Of a DNA stretch of 64,000 nucleotides, positions 23,899 to 33,739 are shown one piece after another. A model generated the notes under the pieces. That model was not told the origin of the DNA and ran no database searches. It worked only from the letters and a program-made list of their open reading frames with translations. The stretch lies in the NCBI GenBank assembly GCA_900291925.1, contig UWYS01000008.1:868001-932000 (forward strand), in the 5' to 3' direction. The stretch's first letter is position 1; the number at the start of each line of letters is the position of its first letter. The translations under genes were made by a program, and so were the position numbers. The stretch comes from Thecaphora thlaspeos (Eukaryota > Basidiomycota > Ustilaginomycetes > Urocystidales > Glomosporiaceae).

Positions 23899-26800
23899 TC
23901 AGGGACGACTGACGAGACCGTGGTGGTCCCCGGTGTCGTCACTGGCATCGTCGGCGGCGTCGCGATCTTCGCCTCCGCTACCGCCACTGCCGCTGCCACC
24001 GAGCCGCAGCCCCAGCCCCATAGGCTGGTAGTACGACTGTGCGGTGCTCTTGTACGACGTCGGGCTGATGCTCGATAGATCGTTGACGAAAAACGAGCCT
24101 CCGCCTCCTTCGCCTCCGGACGGCAGCCTTAGACCCTCAAACTTCCGGCTCGCGTCCACGTCGATTGACCGGACAAGCGGCCACTGGAGGCCGCTGCCGT
24201 AGCCCGGCCGCGGGCTAAAGTTGGACGACCGTGATGCGCTCTCGCTCGCCTGACGCGACCTTGACGAAGATGGAGGGAAGGAGATGGCAAACTCGTTCAC
24301 AACTGCGCCTGCGTCCGATGACATGCTGTCGGCAAAGGAGCTCGATCGCGATGGCGGCAGCGGCCGCGGTCCACTCGGCTTCGGCGACGTCTGGTTGCCA
24401 GGTCCTGCTGACGCTTCGTCGCGGTTGGTCAGCGCGGTGGTGGCAGGAGGGGCTTGGCTGCTCGAGGCGGACCGCAGCTTAGGCAGCTTGGTCGGCATCC
24501 GGTCAACGATGTCACCGCTGTGATCCGACGTCGTCGCCATGGCTGCGGGTGCAGAGGTTCTCGGCGTCCTCGAGGGCGTGTGCTGCTGCGCTGGTTCGTC
24601 CGACGGCTTTCTGCGCCAGATCGCTTCAATGTACTTCCTCCTCCAAAAGGTCTGGCGGTCGCCGTCGACGGGCAGCAGGCCAGCCGGCTTGTTGTGCTCC
24701 CAAAGCTCGTTGGCCTTGACGTTGTCCCAGCGGCGCGCCGCCTCGACCTGCTCCTCGCTCCAGTCGTCGAGGTCGACGCTCTTGACCTTGGAGATGTGGA
24801 CGCCGAGCGATCGGTGCACGCCCGAGCACGAGATGCAGATGAAGATGCAGCAAGGCTGATTGCCCAGCGCCCACGACGCCCAGCGCGGGTCCGGCGTCCG
24901 GCAGTCGGCGCAGAGCGCATTCTCGGGCCGGTGCGAGATTTCAATGATCTCGGTCGCGCGGGACATCTTGGTCGAGGTGGCGGTCGAGGCTGCGCGATGA
25001 CCGTGTTTGCCGCCGCCGCCGTCTCGCTGCTGGGAGGCGGCACTCGTCGACGACTGCAGCCGGTCCATTTCGGAGACGGACGGCGATGCGGGCAAGTCGC
25101 GGTCGCGCGTGGACGAGCCAATCGACGACTTGCCAAAGCTGCTCTGCACGATCTCCTCGATGCGACGGTCGAACTCAAAGTCGGCCTCGTACGACGAGTT
25201 GGAGAGCCCTTCGCTGATGTTGCCGGACCTCTGGTGGGCCGCCACGCCTCCGTTGCCGCCATCGCCGCCGCTGTGCAGGCCGAGAGCGCTGCCGTTGCTG
25301 CCCAGGTAGCCGTAGATTGGCGTCTTATTCGAGATCCCGCGCTCGTGCTTCGACGCCGAACGCTTCGGCTTGTCGTCCTTCGACGTCTGCTTCCAGGCCG
25401 AGACGGTGTAGCTCTCCGATAGGGTCGCAGTGTGGCCGCCTCCGCCGCGACGCCCCCCGCCTCGGCTGCTGATGCCGCCGCCAAAGGCGCTGGGAGCCTC
25501 GCTCGTCCTGCGCGGGTCCCTGGGCTCGCCCGTCAAGTCCGTCATCGACTGGCTGAAGGGCCTCTTGCCCAGCGACTCACGCTCGCTCCAGCTGGCCAGT
25601 GCGCCAAAATTGTCGACGTGGCCGCTACCTTCCTCTGCTAACGGACCGTGCTGAAGCACCAGATCCAGCTTGAATGGCGTCGCGCGTACCGCCCGGTCGA
25701 GCTTGCGGACGCTAGACGTGCCGTTGAGCAAGCTCTCGATGGCCTTGGCGATGGCCTTGGTCCAGTCGCGCATGGTCGCCTCGTCCGGCGCCTGGAAAAA
25801 GCGGCGGCTGTCACGGGTGACGACCTCGAAAGCGAAGCGGCGATCGACGCCGCGAGCGTCGCGCACTGTGGCGAAGCGGAGGTCGATCAGCGGATTCGAG
25901 GGCTCCAGGATCTTGGCGTCCTTCCAGTCCGCATACTCGCAGATGTGGCCGGACCCGGACAGGACGACCCAGCACTCACGCCAGAGTCCGGCGCGGTTGA
26001 CGGCGCGCGGGGCATCGGCACCGACGGGTCCTGACACCGGCTTGGACATCACCCATAGCACGCCTTCCTTTTTCCTATCCTGCCCAGGCACCACCTGCTT
26101 GAGAACGGTGCGCGGCTGGCCCTGCTCCGGCAGAGCTGTGGCTGCAACTGCGGCTGCAACTGAGGCTGCTGGAGCCGTCGTGGCGCCGGGTCGGTCCAGA
26201 GCGAGACCGCCTATGCCAAGACCGGCGGTCGAGGAGGTACCCTGATGCCGAGGGACATTCGCAGCGTCGCTCTGTAGCGACGTGGAAGGAGCTTCGGCCT
26301 TTATTGAGGCAGTGGCGACCTCTTCCTCGGCCTTGGGCACCTGTCTATCCGCCCGCCTTTCGCTGGGCTTGACGGCTCCCCTGAGGGCCACCGCGTGGGA
26401 TAAGAGATACTCGTTGGCGGTCGAGACGTGCTCCAACAATGGACTCTTAGGGAGGTCGACTGCGGCCCGTGAATTGCCGGGCGAGTCGGTCGTGTGCTGC
26501 GACTCCTCCTGGCGCGACGGTGTCATGCTGAGCAGCTCCCATGGAGACGTCTCCGTTACCTTGACTCCCTGTCCCGGTGTCGGGACGACGCTCGGCGAGC
26601 TCATGGCTGGGCTGCTCGATGGGAGGCGGGGCGCATGGACTTTGAGCGAGACCTTGCGCCGGATGCCCGATGCAATGCCTTGGTCTCCGCCGCCCTTGGT
26701 CTTCGACGTCGGCAAGTATACAGCTGCCGGCGTTGCTGCGTCTTGTCCGCTGGCCTGCTGCGACCGCGTCAGGCCGCTGCTGGATCCTTGCTTACCGAGG

Positions 26801-29787
26801 TTGAGGCCGCCAAAGAAATTCCGGAGTTTCTGGCCGGCCTGTTTCGCTCCTTTGGTGCCGCCGTAGTCTTGCTCGCTCACCGGTTCGATGTTAGCGGACA
26901 AATCGATGCTGGATTCGGGATCCTCATTGCCGGTTGGTGCGCCAAGGTCGTGGCGGAGGCTAAGCTCGGCAAGCCGGATACGCTCCAGCACCTCGTCGCT
27001 CCTCTCCTTGATCGAGGCGGCGAGCCGGTCGTTTGCGCTGCCGACCGCCTTGACGTCCGCAGACAGGGCGGCCATCGAGCTGCGGACCTCGGATCCCGGC
27101 CAATTGGGGCCCCAGATCGTGTGCGGAGCCGAGGCTTGCCACTGTGAGAGGCGCAGCACACACTGCACCAGCTCCAGTTCGGCTTGGCCGCCATGCAGCT
27201 GACCAAGGACGCGGTACAGGTCGAGGCGGGCGTAGTCGAATCGGAGCTGGCGGACCTTTTGTTTTTCGTCGGCGCGCTCCTGCTTGACGATCCGCTCGCC
27301 GCCGTTGGTGCTGGCGTGCGAGGTCGAGCTGTACCCGGTCGACCCGGCCATCACTACCCGGCTGGAGAGCCACTTCTGCGTGTGTGAGTAGTACGACTTT
27401 GACTCGGCATCGAAGTTCTTGATCTGGTCGAGCGCGCCGCGGCACTGCTCGACGATCTGCGAAAGGGGCCGCTCGATGTTCTGCTCGAGCATGATGGCCT
27501 GCTCCCTTCTGTATCGCGTGGCGCGCTCGCTCGCCCGGCCGCCGAACGCCTCTCGCAGCTTCAACAGTGTGTCTGGCGCCACGGCTGAGAGGTCTCGCAT
27601 GGCGTCGTCCAAGACGTTGTCGGCCTCTATCGAGGCAAGTGTCCGCACGCGCGCCTCGTGGGCAGCCTTGAGCGCCGTCTTTGCCAGCTTCTTGAGCGTC
27701 GATGTCCTCCGGTCGAGGTTGGCGATGGCCGCCCGCAGGATCGGCGAGTCGCTCTCGATGTCTTCGAGCGAGATCTCGGTATGGTTGACCTTAAGCGTCG
27801 CTGCCAATGCTCCTGCTCCGACGTTTGTCGTCGTCGACGCCGTCGTCGCGGCTGCTGCCTGATTGACCGCCCCCGCCCCTGTTGCCGCTGCGGGAGAAGT
27901 CGAGGCGCCGCCGTCAAAGAGGTCGGCACGGTCGATGTCGAAGTTGAGCGCAGCGATCAAGGCGACCGAGTCTGAAGGCTTGACGCTCGGCGTCCTCTGC
28001 CCGGCACGCGACGCAGCTGCATTGTCGGCCTGCGTAGGCGGTATCTCGATCCAGAAGGCGAAGGCGGCCAGCACCCTGGCCTTTATCCGTCCGGCGTCAA
28101 GCTCGACAAATGCGCAGCAACACTTCCCCGTGCCGTGTCCCTTGCCGCTGAATGCTCCGCCGAACGTGGTGGCTCGCCGCTGCATTGGTCTCCATGTCCA
28201 CTCAAAATCGCAGTCGCGGGCTCCGCGCATCGCTGCGCCGATGGTCGGCCGAGCAGGGTTGACGACGACCCGCACCACGCCCTCGAGCGCCGCCGCCTCA
28301 GCCGACGATAGGGCAGAGTTGACCATGTCGATGGCATCGGCGAGCTTCTGGCTCGAATCGGCCGAAACGAACAGGACCTCTTCCAACCCCTTGGGTGACG
28401 CCGACGAGGCCGCATGCATCCTGTTGTCTCGGCTCGACGCGCTAGCATTCGACTTGGCACCGAAAAGGTTCGATGGCTGCTGCGCTTCCGCGCTGGCGCA
28501 GAGGCGGAGGCGGAAGCGGAGGTCCACCTGATGAGTCTCGTCGACCGAGTCGGCGTTGGGCGCGCCAGAGCGTAGGCGGGCCGCCCAGACGTCTCTGGCG
28601 TGCTCCGCGGGCGGCTCTACCTTGAGCAAGAGCCGCATCGGGTCGAAAGGCAGGCGCTGCTGGTTGGCAGGGCAGCCACCGCCGCCGCTACCATGCGCCT
28701 GCGATGTCGCATCCTCGCGCGACTCTGAGCCGGCAGCGGAAAAGGCGCTGAGCTGAAGCCCAGGACGCGGGCTAGGATCAGCAACGAATGCGATGGCCTC
28801 GGCTGCGGTGCGGGATGCCAATCGCTCCTCTGACGACGTCGGACCATCAGCAGCAGCTTTGGCAGCACCAGTGCCGCTGTGGTAATGGCCATAGCCGTCG
28901 TAGTGAGCGGTAACAGAGCCGGTCAGCACCTGGCTGTGGACCTCGAGGTCGAGCGGTACGAGGGGGCTGGTGAGTCGGCTGTCCCTTCCAAACGTGAGGC
29001 TCTGCAGCTTGGCCGTGGTGCGACGCCGGACGCGGACGCTGGCACTGCCGTCGACATTGCTGTCTAAGGTCCGCGGCCGGCTGTGGAGACCCTTAACGTC
29101 TTCGGTGGCGGCAGCGACGGCGGCCGTCAGCAGCTTGTTGTCCGGGTTAAGATTGCGGGTGACGGAGCTGAGTGCGTCGACGTTGGGGCTCCTCTCGAGG
29201 TTGCCTGCGGCCTCGCGCGCCCTCCGCCCGAGCTCGTTGAAAGCTTCCCTTGCGCGGAGGCCAATCTCGACGCTCTTCGGCCTGAAAGAGCCGCCGTGCC
29301 TGAGCACAGAATCGGGGGTGGCGAACGAGGATCGCTTGCTTGTTCCAGCTGTGTTGTGTGATATCCTGCGCGAGGCGCTTGATGGTGCTCCCCTCGGCGG
29401 GTGGTCAAAGGCCATGTCGTGCGCCGGGGCCAGCCCAGGAGAAAGTAGTTCGACGGCTTGCGGTGGAACCGGCGTGATGGTGGTGGCGGCGTCAATAGTG
29501 AGCGAGAGGACAGAGAGGCGGTGCGGATCGCTAAGGTAGAGAGAGTGCCCCGGCAGGTCAAAGACGGATGCCGATGAGCTGACCGATGGGGGCGCGGAGC
29601 CGTAGCTGGATGACACTGGCAAGGCCGACGTGGCGACGGTGCGAGCCTCGGCATGGTGGGAATGGACGGGGCTGTTGAGCGCACCGGCAGAGCGCTGCGC
29701 TCCTGTTGGTAGACCGTGGTTCTCCCGCTCGCCGCCGCCACCGCCTCGCAGGTTACCTTGGGACATCTGCCGGCTGGGCGCCGACAT
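23899..29787 (-). CDS. BAR-PH-ArfGAP protein (ACAP/centaurin type, Cnt6-like)
   Basis: Intronless 1962-aa frame. Order: a long disordered N-terminus; a BAR-like helical region (about residues 670-860, from EDIESDSPILRAAIANLDRR to HTQKWLSSRVV); a disordered linker; a PH domain (about 1240-1370, GVLWVMSKP ... WRECWVVLSGSGHICEYADW ... RDWTKAIAKAIESL); an ArfGAP zinc finger (about 1610-1735) with ALCADC, WASWALG, CISCSGVHRSLGVHISKVKS and NVKANELWEHN; then a Ser-rich tail. Arg in HRSLG is the catalytic finger region. Known role of this architecture: GTP hydrolysis on Arf at curved endosomal or plasma membrane, with BAR sensing curvature and PH binding phosphoinositides. Spacing between the two CxxC pairs is about 21 residues instead of the usual 16 (see findings). 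Start: first ATG (29787) before a Ser/Gln/Gly-rich N-terminus. Confidence 0.9.
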   Translation of the reverse strand: MSAPSRQMSQGNLRGGGGGERENHGLPTGAQRSAGALNSPVHSHHAEARTVATSALPVSSSYGSAPPSVSSSASVFDLPGHSLYLSDPHRLSVLSLTIDAATTITPVPPQAVELLSPGLAPAHDMAFDHPPRGAPSSASRRISHNTAGTSKRSSFATPDSVLRHGGSFRPKSVEIGLRAREAFNELGRRAREAAGNLERSPNVDALSSVTRNLNPDNKLLTAAVAAATEDVKGLHSRPRTLDSNVDGSASVRVRRRTTAKLQSLTFGRDSRLTSPLVPLDLEVHSQVLTGSVTAHYDGYGHYHSGTGAAKAAADGPTSSEERLASRTAAEAIAFVADPSPRPGLQLSAFSAAGSESREDATSQAHGSGGGGCPANQQRLPFDPMRLLLKVEPPAEHARDVWAARLRSGAPNADSVDETHQVDLRFRLRLCASAEAQQPSNLFGAKSNASASSRDNRMHAASSASPKGLEEVLFVSADSSQKLADAIDMVNSALSSAEAAALEGVVRVVVNPARPTIGAAMRGARDCDFEWTWRPMQRRATTFGGAFSGKGHGTGKCCCAFVELDAGRIKARVLAAFAFWIEIPPTQADNAAASRAGQRTPSVKPSDSVALIAALNFDIDRADLFDGGASTSPAAATGAGAVNQAAAATTASTTTNVGAGALAATLKVNHTEISLEDIESDSPILRAAIANLDRRTSTLKKLAKTALKAAHEARVRTLASIEADNVLDDAMRDLSAVAPDTLLKLREAFGGRASERATRYRREQAIMLEQNIERPLSQIVEQCRGALDQIKNFDAESKSYYSHTQKWLSSRVVMAGSTGYSSTSHASTNGGERIVKQERADEKQKVRQLRFDYARLDLYRVLGQLHGGQAELELVQCVLRLSQWQASAPHTIWGPNWPGSEVRSSMAALSADVKAVGSANDRLAASIKERSDEVLERIRLAELSLRHDLGAPTGNEDPESSIDLSANIEPVSEQDYGGTKGAKQAGQKLRNFFGGLNLGKQGSSSGLTRSQQASGQDAATPAAVYLPTSKTKGGGDQGIASGIRRKVSLKVHAPRLPSSSPAMSSPSVVPTPGQGVKVTETSPWELLSMTPSRQEESQHTTDSPGNSRAAVDLPKSPLLEHVSTANEYLLSHAVALRGAVKPSERRADRQVPKAEEEVATASIKAEAPSTSLQSDAANVPRHQGTSSTAGLGIGGLALDRPGATTAPAASVAAAVAATALPEQGQPRTVLKQVVPGQDRKKEGVLWVMSKPVSGPVGADAPRAVNRAGLWRECWVVLSGSGHICEYADWKDAKILEPSNPLIDLRFATVRDARGVDRRFAFEVVTRDSRRFFQAPDEATMRDWTKAIAKAIESLLNGTSSVRKLDRAVRATPFKLDLVLQHGPLAEEGSGHVDNFGALASWSERESLGKRPFSQSMTDLTGEPRDPRRTSEAPSAFGGGISSRGGGRRGGGGHTATLSESYTVSAWKQTSKDDKPKRSASKHERGISNKTPIYGYLGSNGSALGLHSGGDGGNGGVAAHQRSGNISEGLSNSSYEADFEFDRRIEEIVQSSFGKSSIGSSTRDRDLPASPSVSEMDRLQSSTSAASQQRDGGGGKHGHRAASTATSTKMSRATEIIEISHRPENALCADCRTPDPRWASWALGNQPCCIFICISCSGVHRSLGVHISKVKSVDLDDWSEEQVEAARRWDNVKANELWEHNKPAGLLPVDGDRQTFWRRKYIEAIWRRKPSDEPAQQHTPSRTPRTSAPAAMATTSDHSGDIVDRMPTKLPKLRSASSSQAPPATTALTNRDEASAGPGNQTSPKPSGPRPLPPSRSSSFADSMSSDAGAVVNEFAISFPPSSSRSRQASESASRSSNFSPRPGYGSGLQWPLVRSIDVDASRKFEGLRLPSGGEGGGGSFFVNDLSSISPTSYKSTAQSYYQPMGLGLRLGGSGSGGSGGEDRDAADDASDDTGDHHGLVSRP

Positions 29788-30106
29788 CTTGTAAAGGAAG
29801 GGTCGGGCGGTGGTTTCCAGGACAAGGAGATGACCGACGAGATGCCGGCTGCCGTCCCAAGCCGACGCTGATGATGCCGGAGCGACGCGAGTCGGCCTGG
29901 CTCGTCGGCAAAGGGAGCCCTGGGCCAGACCGCCGAAGCGCGAAGGAGGCGGGGCGAGGCGAGGCCGCGAGAGACGGAACGGCCAAGTTCGGCGCTTCCG
30001 AAGACGCCGGTGCGTAGATGAAGCCCGTCGGCGTAGTTGGTCGGCTCCGTTCAAGCTGGTCGAGCGGCGTCAAGAGGTCAGCCGCCGAGTTGGAAGTCAA
30101 GGGCCG

Positions 30107-30174
30107 GGAAAGAGAGAAAGAGAGAGAGAAAGAGGGAGAGAGAGAGAGGGCCGCGAGAGAGAGAGAGAGAGGCG
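30107..30174. repeat. GA-rich polypurine tract
   Basis: Runs of GA and GAAA on the plus strand (CT-rich on the minus strand), interrupted once by GGCCGC; 320 bp upstream of the ArfGAP start, so probably promoter or 5'UTR. Confidence 0.8.
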
Positions 30175-30388
30175 GTGGTGGACGAGGTGAGCAGAGCTTA
30201 GGTCTGACCTCTCCGCCCCACTTCCGAACAGCTACGACCGGAAGCTGCGCAAGCCGAGACCTCTGTAGGCGGCGCACACCCGTTCAGGCTTCACCCCATC
30301 TGAGCCGGACAGACCTGCGTGTGGAGAGACGTGATGAGGCGAGGCGATGCGGGCCACGTCGAGGAGTGGTGGGACAGACTAAAGGAGG

Positions 30389-30454
30389 GTGTGTGCGGGT
30401 GCGTGCGTGCTTGCGTGCGTGTGTGTGCGTGTGTGTGTGCGTGTGGGCGTGCGA
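30389..30454. repeat. alternating GT/GC purine-pyrimidine tract
   Basis: About 66 bp dominated by GTGTGTGC and GCGTGCGTG steps. Confidence 0.8.
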
Positions 30455-31217
30455 GTGAGAGCCGCGATGAATGTCGTCGTCGTCCTGGTGTGTCCTTGGT
30501 CCTGGACGTCGTCGTCGCCGTCGGAAGAAAAGATGACGAAGTGTTGGTCTGGACACGGTGAGACAAGGGGCTGGCAGTCACATGACAAAGAGAGGCAGGG
30601 ACGAGGCAGACCCCTTTTCGTCCGCCATCGCGGCCCGATTCAATTGAGCTGGTCACGACAGCGGTGCGGGCGTGCGCATGTGTGTTTGTGTTGCGCGCCT
30701 GGCTCCCCCGCCGCGCGTCTGTCGCTTTTCGTTCGTGTTGCTTTGTCTCCTCCTGCCACCGCCACCGCCGGCGCCACCGCATCGGCCTATCGCGAGAGCT
30801 CAGACCGCTGCGCAGAGCTAGAGATTCCACGACGTCCAACGGGACTATTCCAGTACAGCGGATAGATGCCTTGGCACCTCGGATTCCTCTGGCAACCCTT
30901 GCAGCCCCTGCCGCTCCCTGAACTGTCAAGCCGAAGAACATGGCAAAAGGCGGGGAGGCGACCCCTGGCCTTTCATCCTGCTCTCTATCGCCTCCCTCTC
31001 AAATAGCTGGTAGGCCTGCAGAGTGTGTCTACGCTTGGTGGTGTCAGCTCCGAGGCAGTCAAACCCGCGATAAAGGGAGCAAAGAGGGACCGCCCTGCGA
31101 CCTCGGCCTCCTTTTGCTCCGAGATAGGATGGCTCGAGACCATCGGAGGCCGAGTTCTACATAGCCCAACCTCTATCCCTGAGCCAAACTCCTCCCGGCC
31201 GTGGCTCCTTGATGCCG

Positions 31218-31479
31218 AGGCTACAGTCGTGTGCAGATGAATTGAGACGCGAGGAAAAAAGAAAGGCTGAGAGGGACCCTAGGAGTGATCTTGGCGATCA
31301 CTGAAGATCACTACCTCCACTTACCTTGGGCGCCTTGCTCGACTACCGTACCCCTTACCGGTGCCAAGGTAAGTGGAGGTAGTGATCTTGAGTGATCGCC
31401 AAGATCACTCCTCCTAGAGTCTCTCTCAGCCTTTCTTTTTTTCCTCGCGTCTCAATTCATCTGTACACGACTGTAGCCT
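31218..31479. repeat. long inverted repeat (112/116-bp arms, 34-bp loop)
   Basis: Left arm 31218-31329 and right arm 31364-31479 are reverse complements with only a few mismatches and small length differences (one in GTGTGCAG versus GTGTACAG, a homopolymer A6/A7, a patch at GGGACCCTAGG, and ACTG versus ACTC near the loop). The inner ends carry CTACCTCCACTTACCTTGG; the outer ends AGGCTACAGTCGTGT. No open frame spans it and no clear target-site duplication is visible. The form fits a foldback/MITE-like element or a hairpin-RNA locus; which one cannot be told from this window. Confidence 0.92.
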
Positions 31480-31976
31480 AAGCGAGGCCCGTGGTGCATG
31501 CTCCCGACCACCTTGCTTCTTCGTTTGTTTCCTCCTTGGCATCTGCCTGGTCTCGTCGACACTTCCGCGATCTCGCTACGAGACGGTCTTGAGGACGGCG
31601 ATGGGATGGCCCCGAGGTCGTTGCCGAATGCAAGAGTAGCTGGGAGTGGATTTTTGATGTAGCTCGACGGGAAGTGGCGGTGCAACGGCGCGCAATATAT
31701 GACACGTTATATACAGCAGGGCCAAGACCTATGTAGGAGTCGAAGCTGAGGCTAGAGGAAGGCCCGGCAGGACGCTGAAGCCGCCACACAGGCGGGGCAG
31801 GACGGCGGCCAAGCCAGGCAGGGTCACGCCGGTCGCCCCCACTTCTCACAGACCTCTGTTCTCTTGGCTCGACCAATGAAATGGACCGCGTTCCGTTTCC
31901 TCTTCCATTCAACGCATATGTATGCGACGGAAGTAGATGGGCATAGGATGATCCGACAATGTGCCCCTCGCTTCTT

Positions 31977-32000
31977 GCTGCTGCTGCTGCTGCTGCTGCT
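31977..32000. repeat. CTG trinucleotide tract
   Basis: Seven CTG units in a row (GCTGCTG...), non-coding, 420 bp upstream of the secreted-protein gene. Confidence 0.8.
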
Positions 32001-32420
32001 CGCTGAGTCAAGGCGCAGGTCAGCAGGGTGGCCGGAGGACCCGAAACGGGCACAGGCCCTACCTACGTACTAAGACAGTGTAGAGAAAGTAACGTACAGT
32101 AACCCAGCCCTTTTGTACAGGCACAGGCCCGAGCTCGGTCCGCCCTGGGCATGCTGCAGTGGTCAGGAGGGGCGCAGGGCAGAGTGGGTGAAGAGAGGGA
32201 GGTGAGGGACGGTGTCATGTCTTGGGCCGTCGGAGAGGTCGTGAGATGAGGTGGGGGTGCCGCCGCTTGACGGGCACGCGATAAAGAGGCGGCCCTTCGT
32301 CCCCCGTCCAATGCCCCTTGCTCCTCCCCCCCCCCCCTCCTTCCTTCCTTCTCCTCCACCTTCAGCCACCCAACACGGTCTTCTTCCCATATCCTCATCT
32401 CCCTCCCCCGTCTTGACAAA

Positions 32421-33494
32421 ATGCGCCCTTTCACCGCCTCCAAGTTTGCCGCCGTCGCCGCCGTCGCCTCGCTCGCCGGCACCCAGGCGCAGCTCGACAC
32501 TTCGCTCATCACCAGCCTCTCGTCCGGCTGCCAGCAGTCGCTCCTCGGCCTCATCAGCACCGGTGACCTCTCCACCTGCCTCGCCCTCACCGACGCCGTC
32601 GGTACATTCGGCAGCACCGGCACCGGCTCCTTCGTCGCCGGCTTCGACAGCTACTTCACAAACAACATCTGCGCAAAGGCGCCCTGCACCAACGCTACTC
32701 TCTCCGCGGCCAGCCAGAGCATCTCAAAAGCCTGCGCCTCCGACATCGGCGGCGGCAAGAGCAGCAGCATCCCCGCGCTCATCCTCTACCTCCTCTCGAA
32801 CTACGACAATGTCAGGACCTCCGCCTGCCTCCAGGACGACCAGGACAAGGAGCTCTGCCTCGTCCAGACCATGTAGTGAGTAGCGCGCTTTAGAGCCGAC
32901 GACGACCGTTCTGATCCTTGCTTGCTTGTTTTCTTGCTTGATGGCTAACTACTGCCGCCCTGCCTTTCCACCCCTCGCCGTGCCGCGTTCTGCCTCTGCA
33001 GTGCGTTCCAGAACGCCACCAACACGCCACTCAGCTTCTTGACCCTCTCCGGCCTGCTGGGCGCCGACTCGGCTGCCGCCGCCTCACTCTCCCAGGCCGC
33101 CCAGAACAGGACGCTCCTCTGCACCAGCTGCAACGACGCGCTCCTCACCACCGCCTCGATGGCCAGGGAGAGCTCGGCCAGCACCAGCGGCACCAGCAGC
33201 GCCGCCAACTCGACACTCGCCCAGCTCGCCACCGGAGCCACTCAGCTTTGCGGCGCCAACGCGACAGCCAACTACAACTTCACCGATCGCGCCATCCCCT
33301 CGAAGATCAAGCAAACGGCCACCGGAAACTCGACGTCGCTCGGCAGCGGCTCCAGCAGCGGCGGCTCCGGCACCAGCAGCAGCTCCGGCACCAGCGGCAG
33401 CGGCTCCGGCAACAGCGCCGCCAGCCTCCAGGTCGGCAGCATCGTCACCATCGGTCTCGGCGTCCTTGCCACCGGTTTCGCCGTCCTTCTCTAA
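32421..33494 (+). CDS. secreted, probably GPI-anchored Cys- and Ser-rich protein
   Basis: Two exons, 32421-32875 and 33002-33494 (GTGAGT donor, CTGCAG acceptor, phase 2); 315 aa. Signal peptide residues 1-23 ending GTQAQ. The middle has about ten Cys and several N-glycosylation sites (NATL, NATN, NRTL, NSTL, NFTD). A Ser/Gly/Thr-rich stretch leads to a hydrophobic C-terminus (VGSIVTIGLGVLATGFAVLL) with no cytosolic tail, as in GPI-anchor signals. Expected at the cell surface or wall. The Cys pattern is not CFEM; similar small secreted Ser-rich proteins are common in basidiomycetes and have no defined function. If the intron is retained translation stops at once (TAG at 32874), so the splice is required. 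Confidence 0.85.
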
Positions 33495-33739
33495 ACGGTC
33501 GAGGTCCGCTTCTCCATTCATCCGTCCCACATTTCTGCCCAGTGACCCAGGCTTTGGGCCCCCTTTGTCCCCTCTCTTTCTTTCTTTCGTTCGTCTTCTT
33601 CTATGCGTCTCGCCTCCTGTGGCAGCACAAGATATGTCACCCTCCCATGTAAGAAAAAACAACACTCTTTAGGCAGTATGCTATGGACCAGACAATATTT
33701 ATGTATGACATTCGCTCTGCACCGATCGTTTCTTTGGAG
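33495..33739. other. tail-to-tail intergenic stretch
   Basis: 245 bp between convergent 3' ends, T-rich. Nothing else recognised. Confidence 0.5.

Larger units (their letters stand above)
29788..32420. other. 2.6-kb gene-poor interval with simple repeats and an inverted repeat
   Basis: Separates two divergent genes and is the longest gene-free stretch. Contains polypurine and GT-rich tracts, a 262-bp inverted-repeat structure and a CTG tract (listed separately). Short frames such as 31478-32053 (minus) overlap the palindrome or low-complexity sequence and are not supported. Confidence 0.6.

Noticed and set aside
24429..25484. Large Arg/Ser/Ala-rich frames opposite or shifted to the ArfGAP gene
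   Set aside because: Shadow frames of a GC-rich coding region; the minus frame with BAR, PH and ArfGAP motifs is the real one.
31478..32053. 191-aa minus-strand frame beside the inverted repeat
   Set aside because: It starts in Ala-rich simple sequence (from the CTG tract) and ends at the edge of the repeat arm; no motif.
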